NCBI GenBank assembly: GCA_029934875.1
Contig: JAOZLK010000294.1
Span: forward strand, 1 to 6,138
Direction: 5' to 3'
Length of the DNA: 6,138 bases
Source: Bacteroidales bacterium
GTDB taxonomy: Bacteria; Bacteroidota; Bacteroidia; Bacteroidales; GCA-2748055
Part shown: one piece after another, positions 1 to 6,138 of the stretch
How the letters are laid out: each line of letters opens with the position of its first letter
How positions within the stretch are numbered: the stretch's first letter is position 1
The notes under the pieces: model-generated
What the model was told of the DNA's origin: nothing
The model's input: the letters and a program-made list of their open reading frames with translations, nothing else
Databases searched by the model: none
Made by a program: the position numbers and the translations under genes

Positions 1-387
1 GCCGAGTGGAAAACCTCAAGGCTCAAGCGTTACCAGAATGAGATCCACAGGAAATATGCATTTTCGGTACTCTGCCTTATCTTCTTCTTCATTGGTGCAC
101 CTTTGGGCGCCATCATCCGAAAGGGGGGGCTGGGCATGCCGGTAATTGCAAGCGTAGGGCTCTTCCTGATATATTATGTCATTTCCATGATGGGTGAGAA
201 ATTTTCCCGGGAGGGGTTGGTCCCTCCCTACATCGGCATGTGGCTATCCACCATCCTTCTAGCCCCATTGAGCTTTTGGCTAACCCAAAAAGCGGTCAAA
301 GACTCAGTGGTCCTGAATATAGAGACCTACTTCATCTGGTTCAAGAAATTGAAACTGCGCTTTAAAAAGAAGTACTCATCTTCATGA
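1..387 (+). CDS. LptF/LptG (YjgP/YjgQ) family permease, C-terminal part
   Basis: This is an open frame entering from the left edge, with 128 residues visible. In the family, LptF and LptG form the inner-membrane part of the LptB2FG ABC transporter that extracts lipopolysaccharide and passes it to the periplasmic Lpt bridge. The visible part shows a cytoplasmic basic stretch with E14-x-H16-R17-K18, followed by a hydrophobic helix at about 20-40. The family signature G-A-P-L-G-A-I-I-R-K-G-G-L-G-M-P lies at 32-47. Two more membrane segments follow at about 47-65 and 78-97, then a short basic cytoplasmic tail rich in Lys and Ser. This is the normal C-terminal topology of the family. F and G paralogues cannot be told apart from this end alone, so no symbol is given. 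The stop codon overlaps the next ATG (ATGA), suggesting translational coupling to the glycosyltransferase gene. Confidence 0.9.
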   Translation, partial: AEWKTSRLKRYQNEIHRKYAFSVLCLIFFFIGAPLGAIIRKGGLGMPVIASVGLFLIYYVISMMGEKFSREGLVPPYIGMWLSTILLAPLSFWLTQKAVKDSVVLNIETYFIWFKKLKLRFKKKYSSS

Positions 388-1583
388 AAATAGCGCTCCT
401 GACCAACAAGCTGCCCTATCCTCCAAAGGATGGAGGTTCCATCGCCACCCTGAACATGATCACAGGCCTGAGCGATGCAGGTCATGCAATCACCTGTTTG
501 TCCCTGAATACCAACAAACACCGCTACCCCATTGAGGATATCCCGGCATCCCTGTCAGAAAAAATCCGCTTCATTGGTGTCGATTGCGACAGCTCCATCA
601 GGCCCCTGAAGATGCTCCATAACCTGCTCTTCTCAAAAGTGCCTTACATAGCAGAAAGGTTTCACAGCAGAGCCTTTTCCGGAAGGCTGAAGCAACTCCT
701 GGAGGAAGAGGAGTTTGATATTATTCAGCTCGAGGGCCCCTACCTGGGACATTACATTGAACAGCTGCGACAGGAAAGCAAGGCTGTGATCTCCTTCAGG
801 GCTCACAATGTGGAACACAGGATATGGGAGCGTAAGGCTGCCAATGAAAAAGGCCCCCTCAAACGCTGGTATTTACAAAATATGGCCAAAAGGCTGAGAA
901 ACTTTGAGCTAAAGGTGGCCCAGGCTTCGAACTGCCTGGTAAGCATCAGTCCTCTTGATGAAAAGGTTTTCCGTGAAATGGGAGTGAATAAAGCTTGCAT
1001 TACCATCCCCACAGGACTCGAAATGTCGGAATACCCTTCCACCTTACTCCCAAAGGAGGCCTCCATATTCTTTATTGGGGCGCTTGACTGGCTGCCAAAC
1101 CAGGAAGGGCTGAAATGGTTCCTGGACCAGGTACTCGATAGTTTGCGAAAGGATCTGCCCGGAATCACCTTTCATGTGGCAGGGCGGAATGCACCTCCCG
1201 TTTTTGAAAAACTGCTGGCGAAAAAAGAGGTGATCTACCATGGAGAAATCGAAGATGCCAAAACCTTCATGAGTACCTACAGGATCATGGTAGCTCCCCT
1301 GTTTACCGGTAGCGGGATCAGGATTAAAATACTGGAGGCAATGGCCCTGGGCCGACCGGTGCTTACAACGCCCATCGGGATAGAAGGAATTCCGGCTCGT
1401 AATAACAAAGAGCTTATGGTCTCAGAAGATCCCGAAATATTTAAAAATCAAATCATTAAGCTGTGCCAGGATGAGAACCTTGCACAGGGACTGGTAAGGG
1501 AGGGCAAGAATCTTATTCAGGAGAATTTTGATACCTTTGGGCTCTCAACCCGGATTACGCAGTTTTTCAAGGAACAGGTATGA
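384..1583 (+). CDS. GT4-family (GT-B fold) glycosyltransferase
   Basis: A 399-residue protein, the usual length for a single-chain GT-B glycosyltransferase; it is probably cytosolic or peripheral to the inner membrane. The N-terminal acceptor domain opens with M-K-I-A-L-L-T-N-K and the P11-Y-P-P-K-D-G-G-S loop that is typical of GT4 enzymes. R139-A-H-N-V-E-H-R sits near the end of that domain. The C-terminal nucleotide-sugar domain has F230-I-G-A-L-D-W-L-P-N-Q-E-G and then G309-S-G-I-R-I-K-I-L-E-A-M-A at 309-321, with Glu318 at the expected donor-binding position, followed by L-G-R-P-V-L-T-T. The overall pattern resembles sugar transferases found with exopolysaccharide or exosortase loci, but the sugar donor and acceptor cannot be read from sequence. 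The ATG overlaps the permease stop, and its own stop overlaps the next start. No strong Shine-Dalgarno is seen, so coupling is likely. Placement between an LPS exporter and a second glycosyltransferase points to envelope polysaccharide or LPS assembly. Confidence 0.9.
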   Translation: MKIALLTNKLPYPPKDGGSIATLNMITGLSDAGHAITCLSLNTNKHRYPIEDIPASLSEKIRFIGVDCDSSIRPLKMLHNLLFSKVPYIAERFHSRAFSGRLKQLLEEEEFDIIQLEGPYLGHYIEQLRQESKAVISFRAHNVEHRIWERKAANEKGPLKRWYLQNMAKRLRNFELKVAQASNCLVSISPLDEKVFREMGVNKACITIPTGLEMSEYPSTLLPKEASIFFIGALDWLPNQEGLKWFLDQVLDSLRKDLPGITFHVAGRNAPPVFEKLLAKKEVIYHGEIEDAKTFMSTYRIMVAPLFTGSGIRIKILEAMALGRPVLTTPIGIEGIPARNNKELMVSEDPEIFKNQIIKLCQDENLAQGLVREGKNLIQENFDTFGLSTRITQFFKEQV

Positions 1584-2815
1584 TAATAATTCAGGTAATA
1601 TTCTGGCTCAGTCTTTTCCTGATCTTCCATACTTACATCCTTTTTCCTGCCATTTTACAGTTGCTTAGCACGGGGAAAAAGTCTCAAAAGTTCCAGGAGC
1701 AGCAGGGTGATCAGGACGACAATGAAAGTCTCCCCTACCTGTCGGTCCTCATTGCAGCTTTTAATGAAGAGGAGGTCATTGAGGAAAAAATTCGTTCGGT
1801 ACTCTCATCCGACTATCCCTCTGACGGGCTTGAAATCCTTGTGGGATCGGATAACTCAAGCGACAAAACCAATGAAATTCTTTATAAACTTGAGAAAGAG
1901 AACCCTCGGATAAAAGTGAGTGTTTGCTTTGAGCGAACAGGTAAACCAGGTGTAATCAACCAGTTGGCAAAAGTGGCAAAAGGCGAAATACTGGTTATAA
2001 CAGATGCCAATGTGATGCTGGATCAGTCAAGCCTCAGGACCCTTGCCACCAGCTTCAGAAACAAGGAGGTAGCACTGGTAGATACCCGCATGGTCAATAC
2101 AAGTCTGAAAAAGGATGGCATCTCGCACCAGGAGAAATTCTACATTGGACGGGAGGTCAGAATTAAAAACCAGGAGAGTATTCTCTGGGGAAGTATGATG
2201 GGCCCCTTCGGCGGTTGCTATGCGGTCAGGAGCAAGAATTATACCCCGGTTCCAAACCATTTCCTGGTGGATGACTTCTATGTAAATATGTCGGTGCTGA
2301 AACAAGGTTTCAAGTGTATCAGCAACATAAATGCAAATGTTTTTGAGGATGTATCCAATGATCTGAGGGAAGAGTTCAGAAGGAAGAAACGGATCTCCGC
2401 CGGGAATTTTCAAAACCTCCAGAAATTCAAGTCCCTGCTTATCAGCCGACAGCCGGGTGTGGCTTTCTGCTTTCTTTCCCATAAGGTTCTCCGATGGCTT
2501 GTTCCAATCCTGGTCCTGATCACCCTGGGTACATCAATATATCTTGGAACCGAGCTTGCGAGCTCAGCGAAGCTAACCGAGCTTGCGAGCTCAGCGAAGC
2601 TCAACCTATACCTTTTATTCGCCCTGGTTCAGATTATCTTCATTTCAATACCTGTAATTGATCATATTTTGAGGAAAATTGGAATCCATGTTCTACCTTT
2701 GCGCTTCATTTCGCATTTCGTTTTGATGAACCTGGCCCTGTTGGCCGGTTTTATAAGATATTTAGGAGGTATAAAAAGTAATGTCTGGCAACCTACAAGA
2801 AGAAATCAAGATTAA
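1580..2815 (+). CDS. membrane GT2-family glycosyltransferase (processive beta-glycosyltransferase-like)
   Basis: A 411-residue protein with a signal-anchor helix (about 3-29), a cytoplasmic GT-A domain (about 52-285) and a C-terminal membrane region. The GT-A domain shows [11 protein letters not shown] at 54-64, the donor-binding G-S-D-N-S-S-D at 89-95, T141-D-A-N as the DxD-like metal site, L-V-D231-D232 as the likely catalytic acid region, and R268[12 protein letters not shown] at the place of the Q/RxxRW motif. Membrane helices lie at about 301-322, 342-362 and 370-395. This resembles poly-GlcNAc or cellulose synthase-like GT2 enzymes, but the product is unknown. The loop after the first C-terminal helix holds two copies of T-E-L-A-S-S-A-K-L (324-341), which look inserted. 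A good Shine-Dalgarno (AAGGA, 1569-1573) lies 6 nt before the ATG. The 3' end contains the ribBA ribosome binding site and overlaps ribBA by 35 bp. Confidence 0.88.
   Translation: MIIIQVIFWLSLFLIFHTYILFPAILQLLSTGKKSQKFQEQQGDQDDNESLPYLSVLIAAFNEEEVIEEKIRSVLSSDYPSDGLEILVGSDNSSDKTNEILYKLEKENPRIKVSVCFERTGKPGVINQLAKVAKGEILVITDANVMLDQSSLRTLATSFRNKEVALVDTRMVNTSLKKDGISHQEKFYIGREVRIKNQESILWGSMMGPFGGCYAVRSKNYTPVPNHFLVDDFYVNMSVLKQGFKCISNINANVFEDVSNDLREEFRRKKRISAGNFQNLQKFKSLLISRQPGVAFCFLSHKVLRWLVPILVLITLGTSIYLGTELASSAKLTELASSAKLNLYLLFALVQIIFISIPVIDHILRKIGIHVLPLRFISHFVLMNLALLAGFIRYLGGIKSNVWQPTRRNQD
2549..2602 (+). repeat. in-frame 27-bp x 2 near-palindromic tandem repeat inside the GT2 gene
   Basis: Two adjacent 27-bp units (2549-2575 and 2576-2602) differ only at the last base. 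Each begins ACCGAGCTTGCGAGCTC and ends AGCGAAGCT plus A or C. Within a unit, GAGCTT pairs with AAGCTC or AAGCTA at the far end, and a central GAGCTC is itself palindromic, so each unit can form a hairpin. The repeat is a multiple of three and keeps the frame open, encoding T-E-L-A-S-S-A-K-L twice. The opposite strand also stays open here and encodes E-L-A-S-S within each unit. It lies in a predicted loop between membrane helices, where an extra 18 residues could be tolerated. Confidence 0.9.
2764..2769 (+). promoter_or_regulatory. strong Shine-Dalgarno for ribBA inside the GT2 coding sequence
   Basis: AGGAGG lies 11 nt before the ribBA ATG at 2781. It is the strongest ribosome binding site in the window and fixes the ribBA start, even though that start lies 35 bp inside the preceding gene. 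It also serves as Leu-Gly-Gly codons of the GT2 gene. Confidence 0.75.
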
Positions 2816-4046
2816 GTTAAATAGTGTTGAAGAAGCGCTGGAAGAGATCAGGAATGGGAAAATCATCATCGTTGTGGATGATGAGGATCGCGAAAATGAA
2901 GGCGACTTCATTTCTGCAACCGAATTAACAACCCCGGAAACTGTCAATTTCATGGCAACCCATGGAAAAGGACTGATCTGCGCTGCCATTACAGATGAGC
3001 GCTGTGCAGAACTCGATCTACCCATGATGGTCACATCCAATACCAGCAGTCACACCACTGCTTTCACAGTTTCTGTTGACCTGCTTGGACACGATACCAC
3101 CACCGGGATCTCAGCATCAGACCGGGCCAAAACCTTGCGCGCGCTGGTTGACCCGACTACCAGGCCTGACGATCTGGCAAGACCGGGCCATATATTTCCC
3201 CTGAAAGCCAAGCGTCAGGGTGTGCTGCGCAGGGCAGGACACACCGAGGCTGCAGTTGACCTGGCCAGGTTGGCCGGACTGAAACCGGGAGGGGTTCTGG
3301 TGGAAATTATGAATGAGGACGGAAGCATGGCACGCCTTCCCCAGCTTATGAAGATTGCCAGGGAATTCGAGCTGAAAATTATTTCCATCAAGGACCTGAT
3401 TGCATACAGGATCCACTCAGACAGCATCCTTGTCAAGGGAACCGAAGTTCAACTCCCCACCGAATATGGTAATTTCATGCTCACACCCTTTATCCAGAAA
3501 ACCAACGGACTGGAACATGTGGCACTTACCGTGGGAACCTGGGATGATGCCGAACCCGTAATGGTCAGGGTCCACTCTTCATGCGTAACCGGCGATATAT
3601 TCGGAAGTCATCGTTGCGATTGCGGCGACCAGCTTCACGAGGCAATGAGAATAATAAACAAGGAAGGGCGCGGAGTAATCATCTACCTGAATCAGGAAGG
3701 AAGAGGTATAGGCCTTTACAATAAAATGAAAGCCTATAAGCTGCAGGAGGAAGGAAGAGATACCGTTGAAGCCAATGTAGAACTGGGCTTTAAGGATGAT
3801 GAACGCGATTATGGCATTGGTGCAGGCATGCTTTATGCCCTGGGAATTCAAAATATCCGGCTGATCACCAACAACCCTGTGAAAAAAACTGGTCTCGAGG
3901 GCTACGGGATGAAAATCGTGGAGACCATCCCGCTGGAGATCCCTTCCAACAAACACAACCAGTTCTACCTGGAGACCAAGCGAGATAAAATGGGACACTT
4001 CCTCAACATTGCCAAATACGAGAGCAATAAAGAGAATGAGCAGTAA
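2781..4046 (+). CDS. ribBA: bifunctional 3,4-dihydroxy-2-butanone-4-phosphate synthase / GTP cyclohydrolase II
   Basis: A 421-residue cytosolic enzyme that starts both branches of riboflavin synthesis. The N-terminal RibB domain makes 3,4-dihydroxy-2-butanone 4-phosphate from ribulose 5-phosphate. The C-terminal RibA domain opens GTP to the pyrimidine precursor. The RibB domain (about 13-212) has the acidic metal and substrate loop D33-D-E-D-R-E-N-E-G-D42, T108[10 protein letters not shown]118, and R150-R-A-G-H154-T-E156-A. The RibA domain (about 218-410) has R263-V-H-S-S-C268 and H277-R-C279-D-C281-G, giving the three zinc cysteines with the spacing of E. coli RibA (Cys54, 65, 67). It continues with N304-Q-E-G-R-G-I-G-L, A331-N-V-E-L-G-F, D340-E-R-D-Y and T363-N-N-P-V-K-K. 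Both domains look complete and active by motif. The start is supported by AGGAGG upstream. No FMN riboswitch can fit, because the start lies inside the GT2 gene. The stop overlaps the fmt start by 11 bp. Confidence 0.97.
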   Translation: MSGNLQEEIKIKLNSVEEALEEIRNGKIIIVVDDEDRENEGDFISATELTTPETVNFMATHGKGLICAAITDERCAELDLPMMVTSNTSSHTTAFTVSVDLLGHDTTTGISASDRAKTLRALVDPTTRPDDLARPGHIFPLKAKRQGVLRRAGHTEAAVDLARLAGLKPGGVLVEIMNEDGSMARLPQLMKIAREFELKIISIKDLIAYRIHSDSILVKGTEVQLPTEYGNFMLTPFIQKTNGLEHVALTVGTWDDAEPVMVRVHSSCVTGDIFGSHRCDCGDQLHEAMRIINKEGRGVIIYLNQEGRGIGLYNKMKAYKLQEEGRDTVEANVELGFKDDERDYGIGAGMLYALGIQNIRLITNNPVKKTGLEGYGMKIVETIPLEIPSNKHNQFYLETKRDKMGHFLNIAKYESNKENEQ

Positions 4047-5010
4047 ATCGCTGAGGATCGTTTATATGGGAACGCCTGGCTTCGCCGTGGCTCCCCTTCA
4101 GAAACTTGTGGAAGGTGCTTACAATGTAGTGGCTGTAATCACAGCACCCGACAGGCCCTCCGGCCGTGGTAAGAAAATCCGCTTTTCAGCAGTGAAGGAA
4201 TATGCCCTTTCCATGAATCTTCCACTTCTTCAGCCTGAAAACCTGAAAGATCCTGAATTTATTGCAAGGCTTGGCGAGCTGACCCCTGATCTGCAGGTGG
4301 TGGTAGCCTTTCGAATGCTGCCCGAAGTGGTCTGGAGCCTCCCTTCCATTGGCACCTTCAACCTGCACGCTTCGCTCCTGCCCGATTACAGGGGAGCTGC
4401 CCCGATCAACCATGCCCTTATTAATGGGGAAACACGCACCGGAGTCACTTCCTTTCTGATTGACGCCAAAATCGACACAGGTAACATTTTGCTCCAGGAG
4501 AAGCTATCCATAGGGGAAGATGAGTGTGCGGGAGAGCTTCACGACAGGCTGATGGAACTGGGAGCGAAAGTAGTTAAAAGGACAGTGGACCAGCTTGCAG
4601 AAGGCTCACTGGTGGCCAAAGCCCAGGATGAACTGATCAAAGTGGGTAAGGAGCTTCAAAGCGCCCCGAAAATTCATAAATCGGACTGTCTGATAGACTG
4701 GAACCAACCCGGATTGCAGGTTCACAACCTCGTAAGGGGACTCAGCCCATATCCGGCTGCATTTACCTACCTTGAAAAAGAGACGGGACAAAAAATCCTT
4801 TGTAAAATCTTCGTTTCCCGCTTCGAAACCTCCTCCCACTCACACAAAGCAGGTAGCATCATTAGTGACGAAAAGAAGGAAATGAGGGTGGCCGTTTGCG
4901 ATGGATATATCCACATACTATCGCTTCAGCAGGAAGGTAAAAGAAGAATGAGCACCGGTGAGTTTCTGCTTGGCACTAGCCTGACTTCCGGGATATCCCG
5001 GTTTTCCTGA
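4036..5010 (+). CDS. fmt: methionyl-tRNA formyltransferase
   Basis: A 324-residue cytosolic enzyme that transfers a formyl group from 10-formyltetrahydrofolate to initiator Met-tRNA, giving fMet-tRNA for translation initiation. The Rossmann-like N-terminal domain has L6[10 protein letters not shown], then I35[12 protein letters not shown], the tRNA-contact loop. The catalytic set is N109-L-H111-A-S-L-L-P116-D-Y-R-G-A-A-P-I and D147-T-G-N in the I-D-A-K-I-D-T-G segment, matching Asn108, His110 and Asp146 of the E. coli enzyme. The C-terminal tRNA-binding domain includes I220-D-W and V232-[10 protein letters not shown] chose the ATG at 4036, with 11 bp of overlap with ribBA, over an in-frame TTG at 4009, because family proteins begin about five residues before the first beta strand. 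The last 35 bp overlap a convergent gene on the other strand. Confidence 0.96.
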   Translation: MSSKSLRIVYMGTPGFAVAPLQKLVEGAYNVVAVITAPDRPSGRGKKIRFSAVKEYALSMNLPLLQPENLKDPEFIARLGELTPDLQVVVAFRMLPEVVWSLPSIGTFNLHASLLPDYRGAAPINHALINGETRTGVTSFLIDAKIDTGNILLQEKLSIGEDECAGELHDRLMELGAKVVKRTVDQLAEGSLVAKAQDELIKVGKELQSAPKIHKSDCLIDWNQPGLQVHNLVRGLSPYPAAFTYLEKETGQKILCKIFVSRFETSSHSHKAGSIISDEKKEMRVAVCDGYIHILSLQQEGKRRMSTGEFLLGTSLTSGISRFS

Positions 5011-5434
5011 GCTGCTTAAGCTTAAGCTCAATTCCCTCGATCAGATGATAATAGAGCCTGGCGGCATTGATAAATTGCAGCTGGTAGGAGCGGGAATAGC
5101 GGCCTGAAACGAAAAATTCAAAATTGTAATCCTCGATCTCACCCATGGTAATTTCCCGGGGTTCCTTATTCTCAAAATATTCAAAGAAGCGTCTCATCAT
5201 AAAGAGATAGCTCTTCCTGGATTTCTCTGAATAGCCTTCTTTTTCCAGCTGTTGAATGTAAAAATCGTAATCTGGCCCCTCAATCTGATTACCCTGTCTG
5301 AACCACGATGATATGGCGTGCCACCACTCTGTGGGCTCCTTTTTTTCTGATTTCTCCTTGAGAAATTCCATCCTGGTTTGCCTTCCATCGGGAGGAAGAA
5401 CCATCTTCAGATGCAGTTCATTTACCTCAGCCAT
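4976..5434 (-). CDS. stand-alone tyrosine-recombinase core-binding-like (SAM-like) domain protein
   Basis: A 152-residue protein converging on fmt. Residues about 57-135 (D57-F-Y-I-Q-Q-L-E-K-E-G-Y-S-E-K-S through N123-A-A-R-L-Y-Y-H-L-I) follow the pattern of the phage-integrase N-terminal SAM-like DNA-binding domain: a helix, G-Y-S-x-x-S/T-x-x-x-Y, an F-F-E-Y-F helix, P-R-E-I-T-x-x-x-I-E-D-Y-N, and a final helix. The preceding 55 residues are charged, with a W-W-H-A-I-S-S-W-F patch, and are not recognised. The Arg-His-Arg-Tyr catalytic domain of a recombinase is missing: the chain ends about 17 residues after the domain, and beyond it lies the antisense of intact fmt. It may be a truncated integrase remnant or a domesticated DNA-binding protein. 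I start it at the ATG at 5434 rather than a TTG three codons earlier; the upstream GGGAA is only a weak ribosome binding site. The protein-coding call is fairly secure, the domain call less so. Confidence 0.65.
   Translation of the reverse strand: MAEVNELHLKMVLPPDGRQTRMEFLKEKSEKKEPTEWWHAISSWFRQGNQIEGPDYDFYIQQLEKEGYSEKSRKSYLFMMRRFFEYFENKEPREITMGEIEDYNFEFFVSGRYSRSYQLQFINAARLYYHLIEGIELKLKQLRKTGISRKSG
4988..5001. terminator. palindrome CCGGGATATCCCGG at the convergent gene ends, possible terminator
   Basis: A perfect 14-bp palindrome lies inside the overlap of the fmt end and the end of the minus-strand gene. In the plus-strand transcript it folds as CCGGG, loop ATAT, CCCGG, and is followed directly by TTTTCC, a short U-run that fits a weak intrinsic terminator for the ribBA-fmt run. 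On the minus strand no T-run follows. The stem is only 5 bp and the U-run only 4, and both genes code through it, so the call is tentative. Confidence 0.4.
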
Positions 5435-5450
5435 GATTCCCAATTTTATA

Positions 5451-5481
5451 TAAAGGTAAGACAGTCTGTTGCCAATGTAAA
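5451..5481 (-). promoter_or_regulatory. candidate Bacteroidota-type promoter for the recombinase-domain gene
   Basis: Reading the minus strand, TTTA (5481-5478) is followed by exactly 19 nt and then TACCTTTA (5458-5451). This matches the Bacteroidota consensus TTTG-N19-TAnnTTTG except for the last base of each box. Transcription would begin a few bases downstream, leaving a leader of about 10 nt before the ATG at 5434. Placement and spacing are good, the box matches imperfect. Confidence 0.4.
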
Positions 5482-5497
5482 GTTTTGACAGTCAAAA
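5459..5497. promoter_or_regulatory. two GACAGTC-centred palindromes around the candidate promoter, possible operators
   Basis: TTTTGACAGTCAAAA (5483-5497) is a perfect odd palindrome with 7-bp arms around one base, placed immediately upstream of the candidate -33 box. AGACAGTCT (5459-5467) is a second, shorter odd palindrome with the same GACAGTC core, located in the spacer next to the -7 box. Their centres are 27 bp apart. A repeated symmetric core overlapping a promoter is the usual layout for a dimeric repressor. No regulator gene is visible, apart from the possibility that the small gene controls itself. Confidence 0.35.
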
Positions 5498-5506
5498 TGA
5501 TTAACA

Positions 5507-5566
5507 CGTTTTGAACAATTTCCGAATCCCTGTAAACAGGGAATTTATCTTCTATTTTTCAAAACG
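5507..5566. repeat. nested inverted repeats in the intergenic region
   Basis: The outer arms CGTTTTGAA (5507-5515) and TTCAAAACG (5558-5566) are a perfect 9-bp inverted pair, extendable to 13 bp with one mismatch. They enclose a hairpin, TCCCTG (5527-5532), loop TAAA, CAGGGA (5537-5542). The two symmetry centres are about 2 bp apart, so they could form one long interrupted stem. After the inner hairpin the plus strand is T-rich (5543-5559); the minus strand has no clear T-run. Possible roles are a terminator or processing site between narI and the next gene, or a protein-binding or recombination site. No gene is recognised in 5435-5645. Confidence 0.5.
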
Positions 5567-5645
5567 ATCTCACCCCCATGTTGGTGGAAACAAGGCCAGT
5601 TGCAGGGTTCCATCCGGGGATTCCCTAACGATCTGGTAAGCGCGA

Positions 5646-6138
5646 TTAATTATTCTTAGCCTTCACCCCACGATTAAAGTTGCTTGAACTCCGTCGTGTT
5701 TTTCTGTCCCAATTCCAGATTACATATTGATAAGCGCGGGTGATGTAGGTAAATGGAAATACCAGGAAGTGCATTAAGCGTGTAAATGGCACCATGCCAA
5801 TAAAAACAAAAGCGGAAGCGACATGAAGTTTAATACTTAAGGGCATGACTGCAAGTGCTTCAAAATTTGGATTTAGCAAGAAAAGAGATTTTAAATAGGG
5901 AGCCAGTGAAATGGCAAACCAGGCCGAACCCCAACGGTTAAAATACGCAATCCACAATCCCGACAATACCTGGAGAAGAATCAGTACATAAACAGCCACA
6001 TCCATTTTTGAAGTAACTGCATGCAATTTTAGATTGAAAATTCTGCGGATGATAAGAGTCACAATCCCGAACAAGGAAAGTAGACCAAAGGCAAATGCTG
6101 AGATTTCAATAATTAGGAGCCGTGTGGGCTGACCGGTA
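5646..6138 (-). CDS. narI: respiratory nitrate reductase gamma subunit (cytochrome b), C-terminal part
   Basis: An open frame entering from the right edge on the minus strand, with 163 residues visible and ending in TAA. NarI is the haem b membrane subunit that oxidises quinol and passes electrons to NarH and the NarG molybdenum site. The visible part holds membrane helices at about 7-32, 45-66 and 100-122, with R-R-I-F after the first, as in E. coli NarI (R-R-L-F). The two C-terminal haem ligands are both present: His105 in I-K-L-H-V and His123 in T-R-L-M-H, 18 residues apart like His187 and His205 of E. coli. The other two ligands, on the second helix of the full protein, would be off the window. 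The C-terminus has a basic tail of about 25 residues after I-T-R-A-Y-Q-Y, longer than in E. coli. In known operons narI is last (narGHJI), which fits the non-coding region downstream. Confidence 0.88.
   Translation of the reverse strand, partial: TGQPTRLLIIEISAFAFGLLSLFGIVTLIIRRIFNLKLHAVTSKMDVAVYVLILLQVLSGLWIAYFNRWGSAWFAISLAPYLKSLFLLNPNFEALAVMPLSIKLHVASAFVFIGMVPFTRLMHFLVFPFTYITRAYQYVIWNWDRKTRRSSSNFNRGVKAKNN

Noticed and set aside
123..129. Run of seven G in the permease gene, a possible phase-variation tract
   Set aside because: It encodes the conserved Lys-Gly-Gly of the family signature and is short; codon choice explains it better than a slippage switch.
803..1168. 121-residue open frame on the minus strand inside the GT4 gene
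   Set aside because: Antisense shadow with no domain, no start signal and no neighbour in operon.
2027..2482. 151-residue open frame on the minus strand inside the GT2 gene
   Set aside because: It lies antisense to a gene with clear GT2 motifs, has no recognisable domain and no ribosome binding site; it is a shadow frame.
2700..2781. FMN riboswitch before ribBA
   Set aside because: This stretch is coding sequence of the GT2 gene up to and past the ribBA start, and none of the conserved FMN-aptamer pattern is seen.
3579..3998. 139-residue open frame on the minus strand inside ribBA
   Set aside because: It is antisense to the highly conserved GTP cyclohydrolase II domain, and its composition is explained by that coding sequence.
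4009..4035. TTG start for fmt nine codons upstream
   Set aside because: It would add residues not expected before the first beta strand and lengthen the overlap with ribBA; the ATG at 4036 fits the family better.
5011..5032. GCTTAAGC / AGCTTAAGCT palindromes just after the fmt stop, as a terminator
   Set aside because: They lie in codons for a Leu-Lys-rich helix of the minus-strand gene, are AT-rich, and no T-run follows.

Overview
The window reads like a chromosomal stretch of a Bacteroidota bacterium, probably Bacteroidales/Marinilabiliales-like. This is inferred from the style of the LptF/LptG permease and RibBA proteins, a moderate base composition, mostly weak ribosome binding sites, and one promoter candidate that resembles the Bacteroidota TTTG-N19-TAnnTTTG pattern. 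I cannot name a species.

Positions 1-5010 (plus strand) form one tightly packed, probably co-transcribed run: the 3' end of an LptF/LptG-type lipopolysaccharide-export permease, a GT4-family glycosyltransferase, a membrane-anchored GT2-family glycosyltransferase, bifunctional riboflavin enzyme RibBA, and methionyl-tRNA formyltransferase Fmt. Every junction overlaps: ATGA at 384-387 and at 1580-1583, 35 bp at 2781-2815, and 11 bp at 4036-4046. There is no internal promoter gap, FMN riboswitch or terminator. The first three genes fit cell-envelope glycan synthesis and export; ribBA and fmt are housekeeping genes for flavin supply and translation initiation. The GT2 gene carries an in-frame 2 x 27-bp near-palindromic tandem repeat that looks like a recent insertion.

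Positions 4976-5434 (minus strand) hold a small gene that converges on fmt and overlaps its end by 35 bp. Its product looks like the N-terminal core-binding (SAM-like) domain of a tyrosine recombinase with no catalytic domain. The shared 3' end contains a perfect 14-bp palindrome that both genes read as Gly-Ile-Ser-Arg.

Positions 5435-5645 are non-coding. They contain a candidate minus-strand promoter, two GACAGTC-centred palindromes placed around it, and a nested pair of inverted repeats. Positions 5646-6138 (minus strand) are the 3' part of narI, the cytochrome b (gamma) subunit of respiratory nitrate reductase, which continues off the right edge.

Most of the window is ordinary housekeeping and envelope biology. 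The parts that merit a second look are the coding repeat in the GT2 gene, the orphan recombinase-like domain, and the symmetric sequences on both sides of that gene. I see no clear evidence of a complete new system.
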